A stretch of DNA of 17,494 nucleotides from Victivallales bacterium (lineage in GTDB: Bacteria; Verrucomicrobiota; Lentisphaeria; Oligosphaerales; Oligosphaeraceae): positions 1 through 17,494 of the forward strand of contig JAFTAC010000527.1 in the NCBI GenBank assembly GCA_017458805.1, read 5' to 3'. The position numbers and the translations under genes were made by a program. Under the pieces are notes generated by a model. That model saw only the letters and a program-made list of their open reading frames with translations, was not told where the DNA came from and made no database searches. Of this stretch, positions 1 through 7,096 are shown piece by piece (the first letter of the stretch is position 1; every line of letters begins with the position of its first letter).

Positions 1-206
1 ACAACTACCGCGACCTGCTCGTCGGCGTGAACATCGGCGGCACCGGAACGCTCATCGCCTCCCTCGCCTCCCTCATCACCTACAGCCACTATAAGCGCTT
101 CAACCCCACTGGTCTCAAGGGCTACTTGCTCCTCTTTGCCGCCTTCAACGCAGGCTTCCTCGCCATCCTTCTGGGCTTTATGCTGCTTTACCCGCGCTGC
201 TGTTAA
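1..206 (+). CDS. ArsB/NhaD-like anion permease, C-terminal fragment
   Basis: The gene is cut by the window start. It is open in the frame starting at base 3 and ends with TAA at 204-206, giving about 67 residues. The fragment begins NYRDLLVGVNIGGTGTLIAS and is followed by ASLITYSHYKR. A glycine-rich G-V-N-I-G-G-x-G-T-L-I-A-S-L stretch before a short basic loop is typical of the last helices of the ArsB/NhaD/citrate (SLC13-like) inner-membrane transporters. Two hydrophobic segments are visible: the GVNIGG...LIT helix and the final LLLFAAFNAGFLAILLGFMLL helix. The substrate cannot be told from this end. The last residues, PRCC, and the stop codon are encoded by a hairpin (192-215), so the natural C-terminus may have been replaced by repeat sequence. 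Family call is fairly safe; specificity is unknown. Confidence 0.7.
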   Translation, partial: NYRDLLVGVNIGGTGTLIASLASLITYSHYKRFNPTGLKGYLLLFAAFNAGFLAILLGFMLLYPRCC

Positions 207-215
207 GCAGCGCGG
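192..215. repeat. Perfect 10-bp hairpin over the permease stop codon
   Basis: CCGCGCTGCT (192-201) pairs perfectly with AGCAGCGCGG (206-215) across a GTTA loop, and the stop codon TAA (204-206) starts in that loop. No T-run follows, so it is not a textbook intrinsic terminator, although it could slow polymerase or protect the 3' end. Its right arm runs into the first unit of the adjacent repeat array, which suggests both belong to the same palindromic element. Confidence 0.8.
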
Positions 216-367
216 CATGAAGAAGCGCGGCATGAAGAAGCGCGGGCTCAGCCCCGCGCATCTGCGCGGCATGGCGAAGCGCGGCATGGCGAAGCGCGGC
301 ATGGAGAAGCGCGGGCTCCGCCCCGCGCAATAGCGCGGCATGGAGAAGCGCGAGCTCTGTCTCGCGC
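210..367. repeat. Mixed tandem array: six 15-bp units and three hairpin units
   Basis: The 15-bp unit is GCGCGGCATGRMGAA-like and occurs at 210, 225, 264, 279, 294 and 333. A second, 20-bp hairpin unit occurs at 240-259, 309-328 and 348-367. The order is A-A-B-A-A-A-B-A-B, and each B is followed by a 3-4 base linker. B1 and B2 have the stem GCGCGGG/CCCGCGC; B3 has GCGCGAG/CTCGCGC, so a G-to-A change in one arm is matched by C-to-T in the other. This fills nearly all of the gap between the permease and the TerB gene. Both strands are open through part of it, giving low-complexity KRGM or HAAL translations, which I treat as non-coding. It may act as an RNA structure between the two transcription units. 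Confidence 0.85.
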
Positions 368-390
368 ATAACTAAAGAAAAGGAACAACC

Positions 391-2379
391 GTGGAACTGT
401 CCGACCTGACAGCATACGCAGAGGAAAAATACCAGATCAAGGAAGAGTTCAAATGGACTGACTTCCCTGGTTTTTCCGTGCTGCGCGAGCCCGTTTCGGG
501 CAAATGGGTCGCCCTGCTGATGCGGCAGTGGGATTCGGACAGCGGGACGCAGATTGAGCTGTGCGACATCAAGTGCGGCGAGGAGACGCTTCTTGATGCG
601 CAGTTCGCCCCTTATCTCTCCTCTCCCTTCCGCATGCGCGGCACCAAATGGGCAGGCCTCCGCATTGACAACAGCACGAACTCGGAGGTGGTCTTCCAGC
701 TCTTTGACAAGGCGATGCAGTCAAACACGCAACCTCTCTATAACTTTTCCTTGGGGAACGAAGCAACCTCCACCACCACGCTTTTCAAGGAGACGCCTTT
801 ACCCCAGGCCCCCGCTCGCCCGCTGCTCCCTGAAAGAATCCGTACGATGACGCAGATATGCAAGTTCGAGAAAAACAACTCCTATTTCCTGAAATGCAAG
901 CGCTTCTCCCTGCAAGGCGATTACATGGAGGATTATGAAGACGACTTTCCGTGCGACGAGGAGTTCTGGTGCTTTCTTCCCACATACCACGATTTGACCA
1001 TCAAGCAGATACGTGGCTATTTCACCTGGCGTACCCAGCTTCGCAGGGGCGAGTTCCGCTGTTCCGCCACGCCTTTCGCACACATCTACTTCTACGAGCT
1101 GCTCAATGGCATTGGCGTCTCCTCGCCTGAGCAGGCCTTCCAGAAGATGGAGGAGTTCAAGGCTGAGTTCTTGGATTCAGGGGCATGGAGCAACTTACAT
1201 AAGCCCCTCTTTGAGAAATGGATGTTTGAGTATGCGGTGATTTACGGTCTGCCTGTCGAAAACGCCTTGAAATACGCCTCGCCTAGCTGGTTGGCAACCG
1301 ACAAAGCCTTTGGCAGCCTCCGCAAAGCAGAGGCTGCTACAGACGAAGAGGTTGTCGCCGCTCTGCTTGCTTTTGCCCCCAAAACAACAGCCAGCTCCCC
1401 TGTTTTCAGTGTCACTGAAGACAAGGGGAAGCACCTTTTTGCGGAAGCGTGGCGACGTGCCGCCAGCCAGTTCAGCGAAGGCGGGAAGGATTTGTTCACG
1501 CTCTGCTTTGGCGCGGCCCAAACCCACTCCTGGTATCCCCTGACCAATGCCGTTTATTGGGAACGCCGCCAACTGGAGGATGTCGAATACACCCTGAATG
1601 ACTACCATCATTTCCACTGCCACAATGGTTTTTGGCAGGAGACATGCTTCTCTGCTACTTCTGTGGATTCCATCAGAATCAAGGCATTCCTGCATGAAAC
1701 CGACAGAAAACTACGCAAATACCTGAAAGCGGGCTCCACCCTGCGCGAAAAGAAGGATGAGGCCTGGGCAACCCCCTTCGTCGATGCCGCCATCGAGGCC
1801 GACAAGAAGGCGGCAGCCGAGGCAGCCAAGCCCAAAATCACCATTGACCTCTCGGGCCTTGCGCAAATCCGCCAGGATGCCCTTCTCACGCAAAACTCCC
1901 TCCTCACAGAAGAGGAGAGGCAGGAAGAGGCGCCAACGCCTCTGGTGCGCACAGCGTGCGCACCGCCCGCAGAGGGGTCTTGCAATGCCGCTTCTGCGCC
2001 GCCCCAGGAGCCCACGCCTCTGGTGCGCACAGCGTGCGCACCGCCCGCAGGGGGGCCTTGCAATGCCGCTTCTGCGCCGCCCCAGGAGCCCACACCCCCA
2101 TGTGAGCCGCCCGCCGTCCTGACAGCGCGCTCCTTCAGAGCGCGCGTTCCTCTAGATGAAGTTCAGACAACGGTGCTTCAGCTTCTTCTGGAGGGAAAAA
2201 ACACAAAAGAGCTTTTGAAAGCGCACCACCTAATGCCATCCATTGTGACGGATGCCATCAACGAAGCACTTTTTGACGAAATCGGCGACAACGTGCTTGA
2301 ATGCGAAGACGACACTATTTCCATCATAGAAGACTATAGAGAGGATATTACCAACCTATTTGGAGAGAATACATTATGA
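391..2379 (+). CDS. MmcQ/YjbR + TerB-N + TerB-C domain protein, first gene of a BrxD/BrxHI-like module
   Basis: The start is GTG at 391, with AGGAA at 381-385 as ribosome site. Residues about 5-112 resemble the MmcQ/YjbR (CyaY-like) fold: AYAEEKY, FPGFSVLR, GKWVALL, a later IKC and KWAGLRID. Residues about 155-300 match TerB-N, with LPTYHDLTIKQIRGYFTWR, then RRGEF and YELLNG at 235-240. Residues about 340-480 and the last 80 residues look like TerB-C, including INEALFDEIGDNVLE followed by an acidic tail and a YRED motif. Between these lies a proline/alanine-rich linker with two 26-residue repeats (515-566), produced by in-frame DNA repeats. No central TerB domain or catalytic motif is evident, so a sensor or scaffold role is inferred. 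The stop overlaps the next ATG by four bases, indicating translational coupling. TerB-N/TerB-C proteins have been linked computationally to helicase and ATPase neighbours in stress or phage-defence settings; the exact function is unknown. Confidence 0.8.
   Translation: MELSDLTAYAEEKYQIKEEFKWTDFPGFSVLREPVSGKWVALLMRQWDSDSGTQIELCDIKCGEETLLDAQFAPYLSSPFRMRGTKWAGLRIDNSTNSEVVFQLFDKAMQSNTQPLYNFSLGNEATSTTTLFKETPLPQAPARPLLPERIRTMTQICKFEKNNSYFLKCKRFSLQGDYMEDYEDDFPCDEEFWCFLPTYHDLTIKQIRGYFTWRTQLRRGEFRCSATPFAHIYFYELLNGIGVSSPEQAFQKMEEFKAEFLDSGAWSNLHKPLFEKWMFEYAVIYGLPVENALKYASPSWLATDKAFGSLRKAEAATDEEVVAALLAFAPKTTASSPVFSVTEDKGKHLFAEAWRRAASQFSEGGKDLFTLCFGAAQTHSWYPLTNAVYWERRQLEDVEYTLNDYHHFHCHNGFWQETCFSATSVDSIRIKAFLHETDRKLRKYLKAGSTLREKKDEAWATPFVDAAIEADKKAAAEAAKPKITIDLSGLAQIRQDALLTQNSLLTEEERQEEAPTPLVRTACAPPAEGSCNAASAPPQEPTPLVRTACAPPAGGPCNAASAPPQEPTPPCEPPAVLTARSFRARVPLDEVQTTVLQLLLEGKNTKELLKAHHLMPSIVTDAINEALFDEIGDNVLECEDDTISIIEDYREDITNLFGENTL
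1933..2088. repeat. Two in-frame 78-bp direct repeats, each with a 9-bp palindrome
   Basis: Two nearly identical copies, 1933-2010 and 2011-2088, lie inside the TerB-domain gene; a third copy seems to start at 2089 (PTP) but is not continued. Each encodes 26 residues starting PTPLVRTACAPPA and ending SAPPQE. Each contains the perfect inverted repeat GGTGCGCAC-AGC-GTGCGCACC (1944-1964 and 2022-2042). The period is a multiple of three, so the frame is kept. The segment lies in the linker before the C-terminal TerB-C part, where extra sequence would be tolerated. Confidence 0.9.
2125..2145. repeat. 8-bp hairpin inside the TerB-domain gene
   Basis: GCGCGCTC (2125-2132) pairs perfectly with GAGCGCGC (2138-2145) around CTTCA. 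It encodes about residues 579-585, just downstream of the two 78-bp repeats and still in the linker. It is the third palindrome within 200 bases of this linker, so the linker seems to be a preferred landing site for palindromic elements. Confidence 0.7.
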
Positions 2380-3707
2380 ACAACCAGCCCACACGCATCC
2401 CGAAACGCATCTCGCAGACCGTGCTGAACTCCCTGAAGGGCGGCGTGGTTCCGCGCATCGGCCTTCCCTACATCACCGTCGGGCGCAAGAGCGAAATCGA
2501 GGCTCTTCTGCATGATGTCGATATCATTACCGAAGGCGGAGCCTCGTTCCGCTTCATCGTCGGACGCTACGGCTCGGGCAAGAGCTTTCTGCTTCAGACC
2601 ATCCGCAACTATGTGATGGACAGGGGGTTCATTGTCGCCGACGCGGACTTGTCCCCCGAGCGTCGCCTGCAAGGCACACGTGGTCAGGGGCTTGCCACAT
2701 ACAGGGAACTCATCGGCAACCTCTCCACCAAGACAAAGCCCGAAGGCGGTGCGCTCACCCTCGTGCTGGACAGGTGGATCAACGCCGTCCAGAACGAGGC
2801 TGCGCAGGAGACGGGGCTCACGCCTGGCGAGCCCGCTCTGGCGCAGGCCGTTGATAAAAAGATACATGCCGTCACCGCCTCTATCAGCGAGCTGGTGCAT
2901 GGTTTTGAGTTCGCACGGCTGCTTTCTGCATACTACCACGCCTATTTGGACGGCGACGACGAGACAAAGGCGAAGGTCGTCCGTTGGTTTCGTGGCGAGT
3001 ACACCCTGAAGCGGGAAGCCCGCGAGGAACTGGGTGTCAACATCATCATCACGGATGATGACTGGTACGACTACCTCAAGCTCTTCGCAACCTTCTTCCG
3101 TCTTGCAGGCTATGCGGGGATGATGCTGATGATCGACGAGCTTGTCAACATCTACAAAATCCCGAACGTCATCACGCGCCAATACAACTACGAAAAGATG
3201 CTGACCATGTACAACGACACCCTCCAGGGCAAGGCAAAATACCTCGGCATCATCATGGGGGCTACTCCGCAGGCCATCGAGGACAAGCGACGCGGCATCT
3301 ACAGCTACGAGGCATTGCGCTCACGCCTCGCGGAAGGGAAGTTCTCGCGCCCTGGCGCACGCGACCTGCTGGCCCCTGTCATCCACCTGGAGCCGCTGAC
3401 CGCCGAGGAGATGCTTGTCCTTTGCGAGAAGCTTGCAGAGATGCACGCTTCCCTCTACGGCTACGACCGCAAGCTCCCCACCGAGGAGCTTGTCTCCTTC
3501 ATCAAGGTCGAATACGGGCGCATCGGAGCCGACCAGAACATCACGCCGCGCGAAGTCATACGCGACTTCATTGAGCTTCTCGACCTGCTCTATCAGAACC
3601 CGACCATGAGCCTCGAACAGCTCCTGCAATCAGACGAGTTCACCTATTCCACCTCGGGAGCTGTCTCCGATGAGACGGACGGCGCCTTCGCCGAGTTTAC
3701 CCTGTAA
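2376..3707 (+). CDS. brxD-like: BrxD-like P-loop ATPase (BrxC/BrxD, DUF2791 family)
   Basis: This is a 443-residue ATPase, the usual length for BrxD of BREX systems. The N-terminus has the family's I-P-K-R-I-x-x-x-x-L-N-S-L-x-x-G-V-V-P-R-x-G-L stretch and VGRKSEIEAL, followed by Walker A GRYGSGKS at 63-70. Walker B is MLMIDEL with D254 and E255, and GATPQAIED lies where a sensor-like strand is expected. It should hydrolyse ATP in the cytoplasm and probably loads or drives the helicase encoded next; that partnership is inferred from the constant pairing of BrxD and BrxHI. The ATG overlaps the TerB gene stop (ATGA) and GGAGAG at 2361-2366 is the ribosome site. The next gene starts 11 bases after its stop. 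The core motifs are intact, so the protein is probably active. No other BREX core gene lies in the window. Confidence 0.85.
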   Translation: MNNQPTRIPKRISQTVLNSLKGGVVPRIGLPYITVGRKSEIEALLHDVDIITEGGASFRFIVGRYGSGKSFLLQTIRNYVMDRGFIVADADLSPERRLQGTRGQGLATYRELIGNLSTKTKPEGGALTLVLDRWINAVQNEAAQETGLTPGEPALAQAVDKKIHAVTASISELVHGFEFARLLSAYYHAYLDGDDETKAKVVRWFRGEYTLKREAREELGVNIIITDDDWYDYLKLFATFFRLAGYAGMMLMIDELVNIYKIPNVITRQYNYEKMLTMYNDTLQGKAKYLGIIMGATPQAIEDKRRGIYSYEALRSRLAEGKFSRPGARDLLAPVIHLEPLTAEEMLVLCEKLAEMHASLYGYDRKLPTEELVSFIKVEYGRIGADQNITPREVIRDFIELLDLLYQNPTMSLEQLLQSDEFTYSTSGAVSDETDGAFAEFTL

Positions 3708-3718
3708 GGAGCCTTGCG

Positions 3719-5962
3719 ATGGATGTCTTCAGCCGATATGCCCCTTTCATACAGGACTTCATCTACCGCTCTGGCTGGAAGAGCCTGCGTGGCGTCCAGA
3801 ATGCCGCTGGCGATGCCATCTTCAACACAGAAGACAACGTCCTGCTGACCGCCTCCACTGCCTCCGGCAAAACCGAGGCAGCCTTCTTCCCGATACTGAC
3901 GCTGCTTGACGAAACCCCATCGCTCAGCGTGGGTGTTCTTTACATTGCTCCCCTCAAGGCACTTATAAACGACCAGTTTGGTCGGCTGGAGGAGCTTTGC
4001 GAGGAGGTTGGCATCCCTGTGACCAAGTGGCATGGCGACGCACCCCAGACGCAGAAGCGGCGCCTCCTTCGCAAGCCCTCGGGCATCCTTCAGATTACTC
4101 CTGAATCGCTGGAGGCACTTCTCATCAACAAGCACTCCGAAATACCCTCCCTCTTCAGCGACCTCCGCTTTATCGTCATCGATGAAATCCACTCGCTGAT
4201 GCGGGCTGACCGAGGCGGCCAGACCTTCTGCCTGATTGAGCGCCTCTGTCGCCTCGCAGACTGCAACCCCAGGCGCATCGGTCTTTCCGCGACCATCGGC
4301 AATCCCGAAGAGGCGGGCCGCTTTCTCGCCGCAGGGAGCGGACGGCGCACCATCGTCCCACGCTTCGACGGCGGCAAGGAGCATTGGCGCCTTTCCATGG
4401 AGCACTTCTTCAAGACCGCTCCGCAGGCGGATGAGGGGAAGCCTTTGACCGCCCCCGAGGCACCTCCGCTGGATGCGCCGACGGACACCGCTCCCAAGGC
4501 TGCAGATCCCGCCCTCGGCTACATCTTCGAGCACACGCGGGGGAAGAAGTGCCTCGTTTTCACAAACTCCCGCGAGGAGTGTGAGGCGGTCTGTCAGAGC
4601 CTCCGCCAATACTGCGAGGTCAACCACGAGCCTGAGCGTTTTCTCATCCACCACGGCAATCTCTCCACCTCCTATCGCGAAAGCGCCGAGGCTGAAATGA
4701 AGGACGACGATTCCCTCAACTCCGTCTGCGCCACCGCCACTTTGGAGCTGGGCATCGATATCGGACGGCTTGAACGCGCCTTCCAGATTGACGCCCCCTT
4801 CACCGTCTCTGGTTTCCTCCAGCGGATGGGCAGGACGGGGCGCCGCGGCTCCCCATCCGAGATGTGGTTCGTCATGCGCGAGGAGCATCCAGAGGCACGT
4901 GCGATGCTTCCCGATATGATTCCATGGTATCTTCTACAAGGCATTGCTCTTGTGCAACTCTATGTGGAGGAGCGTTTTGTGGAACCTCCGCGCACCGAAC
5001 GCCTTCCCTTCAGCCTCCTCTACCACCAGACCATGAGTACCCTCGCTTCGGGCGGTGAGATGACACCAGCCGAACTGGCCTCGCGCGTGCTGACACTCTC
5101 CGTTTTTCACCGCATCACCAAGGAGGATTTCCGCCTTCTGCTGCTTCATCTGCTGGAAATCGACCACATCAACAGGACGGAGAACGGTGGCCTTATCGTT
5201 GGACTCACGGGCGAGCGCGTCGTCAACAACCACAAGTTCTACGCAGTCTTCCAGGAGAACGTTGAATACACGGTACGCTCTGGCTCCGAGGAGCTTGGCA
5301 CCCTCGTGAAGCCCCCGCCAGTCGGTGAGAAAATAGCCATTGCGGGCAGGGTCTGGGTTGTGGAGGAGGTTGACCACAAGCGGCGCGAGGTCCTGTGTAC
5401 GCTGGTGAAGGGCAACATCCCCGCCTATTTCGGCGATTGCGCAGGCGACATCCACACACGCATTTTGGAACGCATGTATTCTGTTCTGGCGGAACAGAAA
5501 AGCTATCCCTACCTGATGCGGCATGCCGTTGCAAGGCTTCAGGACGCACGGGAGCTTTTCCGCAACTCGGGCATTGGAAGCCGTCCGCTGCTGAATCTGG
5601 GGGGCAGGATGTGGGCGCTTTTCCCCTGGCTTGGCAGCTACGCCTTCCTCGCTCTGGAGCGCTTCCTCAAAGTCCGCTGTGGTGCGCTCCTAGGCCTCAA
5701 GGGCTTGAGCCCTTCAAGGCCTTACTACATGCAGTTCACGATGGAGGTCGGTGAAGCAGAATTCTACAGAATCACAGCCGAGGAGGCTGCCAAGGCATTC
5801 GACCCGCTGGAGCTGGTCTATCCCAACGAAAACCCCGTCTTCGAGAAGTACGACGAATATGTCCCCGAGGCCCTTGTGCGCAAGGGCTTCGCCCTCGGCG
5901 TCCTTGATGTAGCAGGCATGAAAAAGCGTGTTTTGGAATGGAAGAACCTCTGCACCCGTTAA
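3719..5962 (+). CDS. brxHI-like: BrxHI/Lhr-like superfamily II DNA helicase
   Basis: This is a 747-residue DEAD/DEAH-type helicase. The motifs in order are a Q-like LRGVQ near residue 27, motif I TASTASGKTE (K51, T52), motif Ia APLKALINDQ, motif Ib TPESLE, motif II DEIH at 155-158, motif III SAT at 190-192, motif V around ATATLELGIDIG, and motif VI QRMGRTGRRG at 368-377. The acceptor domain is followed by a roughly 300-residue C-terminal region as in Lhr-type and BrxHI proteins. It is expected to move along DNA or unwind it using ATP, acting with the BrxD-like ATPase. AAGGA at 3706-3710, overlapping the previous stop, is the ribosome site. All helicase motifs look intact. A palindrome at 5692-5722 encodes GLKGLSPSRP and may be an insertion in the C-terminal region. 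The gene ends the defence operon; no strong terminator follows. Confidence 0.88.
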   Translation: MDVFSRYAPFIQDFIYRSGWKSLRGVQNAAGDAIFNTEDNVLLTASTASGKTEAAFFPILTLLDETPSLSVGVLYIAPLKALINDQFGRLEELCEEVGIPVTKWHGDAPQTQKRRLLRKPSGILQITPESLEALLINKHSEIPSLFSDLRFIVIDEIHSLMRADRGGQTFCLIERLCRLADCNPRRIGLSATIGNPEEAGRFLAAGSGRRTIVPRFDGGKEHWRLSMEHFFKTAPQADEGKPLTAPEAPPLDAPTDTAPKAADPALGYIFEHTRGKKCLVFTNSREECEAVCQSLRQYCEVNHEPERFLIHHGNLSTSYRESAEAEMKDDDSLNSVCATATLELGIDIGRLERAFQIDAPFTVSGFLQRMGRTGRRGSPSEMWFVMREEHPEARAMLPDMIPWYLLQGIALVQLYVEERFVEPPRTERLPFSLLYHQTMSTLASGGEMTPAELASRVLTLSVFHRITKEDFRLLLLHLLEIDHINRTENGGLIVGLTGERVVNNHKFYAVFQENVEYTVRSGSEELGTLVKPPPVGEKIAIAGRVWVVEEVDHKRREVLCTLVKGNIPAYFGDCAGDIHTRILERMYSVLAEQKSYPYLMRHAVARLQDARELFRNSGIGSRPLLNLGGRMWALFPWLGSYAFLALERFLKVRCGALLGLKGLSPSRPYYMQFTMEVGEAEFYRITAEEAAKAFDPLELVYPNENPVFEKYDEYVPEALVRKGFALGVLDVAGMKKRVLEWKNLCTR
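5692..5722. repeat. Two-tier palindrome inside the helicase gene
   Basis: AGGCCT (5692-5697) pairs with AGGCCT (5717-5722), and inside it AAGGGCT (5699-5705) pairs with AGCCCTT (5708-5714) around TG, leaving one- and two-base bulges. It encodes the stretch GLKGLSPSRP. Its stem and loop layout resembles the intergenic hairpins at 12872-12920, so it could be an in-frame member of the same family; coincidence in a GC-rich gene is possible. Confidence 0.6.
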
Positions 5963-6048
5963 TTAGTGTGTGCGCGAAGTGTATGCTTTACCCCACGTGT
6001 ACTTTCCTGCACCTCTATGAGGTAGATTTCTTTCCAAAACAAGATAGC

Positions 6049-6125
6049 AATTTTTTAATAGCTAATAAAAATAGCGTATTTTTTCTTGAAAAGCACTTGA
6101 CATCGGGATAAACATACACTATATT
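6049..6125 (+). promoter_or_regulatory. Strong sigma-70-type promoter with AT-rich upstream tract, for the restriction-modification genes
   Basis: The -35 box is a perfect TTGACA (6097-6102). A 17-base spacer leads to the -10 box TATATT (6120-6125). Transcription should start near 6132, leaving a leader of about 70 bases before the methylase ATG. The tract 6049-6090 is very AT-rich, like an UP element, and contains an AT palindrome, AAAAATA-GCG-TATTTTT (6067-6083). It is the clearest promoter in the window. The rest of the 5963-6203 gap has only a weak 5-bp hairpin (6011-6023) after the helicase gene. Confidence 0.8.
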
Positions 6126-6161
6126 AACCAAGTATTAACCAAATTGGTTCAAGATTAACCA
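6123..6161. promoter_or_regulatory. Operator-like repeat cluster at the methylase promoter
   Basis: ATTAACCA occurs three times on the + strand, at 6123-6130, 6134-6141 and 6154-6161. The middle copy is part of a 13-bp palindrome, AACCAA-A-TTGGTT (6137-6149). The first copy overlaps the -10 box and the others lie just past the predicted start site, so a bound protein would repress or tune transcription. No control-protein gene is present, so the methylase itself or a host regulator is the likeliest binder; this is inference. Confidence 0.55.
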
Positions 6162-6203
6162 CTAGAATGACAATTTCACTCTAACCCTCTGAAGAACTGC
6201 TGC

Positions 6204-7082
6204 ATGAATCCTGTACTGAAATACCGTGGTGGAAAATCCAAGGAGATCCCTCGTTTTCTGCAGTATATCCCGCAGGATTACAACAGATACATAGAGCCTT
6301 TTTTGGGTGGGGGAGCCGTCTTTTTCCACTTGAAACCACAAACTGCAATCATCAACGATATAAATACGCCCCTGATGCAGTTCTACACGCTGCTTCGTAA
6401 TTTCTATCCACGGATGCGAGAACAGCTGGACACCATCCAGCACATTTACGATGCTAATCAGCAAGCCTACAAGGAAAGAAAAGCTGTCTCACCAAATGAG
6501 CGTATCCCAAACGCAAATGAAGAATTGTATTACTACCTGCGAGACATCTTCAACCATATACCTCCTACCCATGCCGCACCAGCGGATATTCCCGATAATC
6601 TTCTTGATGGCGTTGTCTATTTCTTCATCAACAAAACAGCCTACTCCGGTATGATTCGCTACAATAGCGACGGGCAGTACAATGTTCCATTTGGGAGGTA
6701 TCCCAATTTCAATACGCAACTCGTTACCCAGGAGCACAGTCAGCTTCTGCAACATGCGGAACTCTTCAATCTTGACTATCGCCAGGTTTTTGACATGGCG
6801 CAAGAAGATGATTTCATCTTCCTGGATCCTCCTTACGACTGCGTCTTCAATGACTACGGTAACATCGACATGATGAATGGCTTCGACGAGGCAGAGCATC
6901 GACGCCTTGCCGCCGATTTCAGAAACCTTCGTTGCCGCACTTTGATGGTCATCGGCAAAACCCCTTTGACGGAAGAACTTTATGGCGATTTTATATGTGA
7001 TGAATACTTCAAAAACTATGCCGTGAATATTCGAAATCGCTTTAAAAATGATAAAACACATATTATTGTGAAAAACTACTGA
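6204..7082 (+). CDS. D12-class (Dam-like) DNA adenine-N6 methyltransferase of a type IIS system
   Basis: The 292-residue protein starts MNPVLKYRGGKSKEI, the D12-class opening in which KYRGGKS contributes to S-adenosylmethionine binding. EPFLGGGAVFF (31-41) is the FxGxG cofactor motif, and DPPY at 208-211 is the catalytic motif IV. Length matches Dam-type enzymes. It transfers a methyl group to adenine N6 in a short DNA target and so protects the host from the nuclease encoded next. GATC-type specificity is plausible because D12 enzymes often read GATC and the nuclease is AlwI-like (AlwI reads GGATC). The in-frame region upstream hits TGA at 6168, so ATG 6204 is the only sensible start; its ribosome site is weak (GAAGAA). 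The gene is visibly AT-richer than the defence operon before it and the carbohydrate genes after it. Confidence 0.9.
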   Translation: MNPVLKYRGGKSKEIPRFLQYIPQDYNRYIEPFLGGGAVFFHLKPQTAIINDINTPLMQFYTLLRNFYPRMREQLDTIQHIYDANQQAYKERKAVSPNERIPNANEELYYYLRDIFNHIPPTHAAPADIPDNLLDGVVYFFINKTAYSGMIRYNSDGQYNVPFGRYPNFNTQLVTQEHSQLLQHAELFNLDYRQVFDMAQEDDFIFLDPPYDCVFNDYGNIDMMNGFDEAEHRRLAADFRNLRCRTLMVIGKTPLTEELYGDFICDEYFKNYAVNIRNRFKNDKTHIIVKNY

Positions 7083-7096
7083 CAAGAGGAGGTAAT

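Noticed and set aside
210..367. CRISPR array
   Set aside because: The units are 15-20 bp and abut each other with no unique spacers of regular size, and no cas genes are present.
136..369. Small open frames on both strands (KRGM-rich and HAAL-rich)
   Set aside because: They are translations of the 15-bp repeat array; the composition is low-complexity and no ribosome site or homology pattern is seen.
3644..4888. 414-codon open frame on the minus strand
   Set aside because: It is a shadow of the helicase gene, whose helicase motifs are intact on the + strand.
391..5962. Complete BREX (type 2) locus
   Set aside because: No PglW, PglX, PglY or PglZ gene is in the window; only BrxD-like and BrxHI-like genes are found.
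6123..6161. C-box for a restriction-modification control protein
   Set aside because: No small helix-turn-helix control gene exists between the promoter and the methylase, and the repeats do not show a paired C-box layout.
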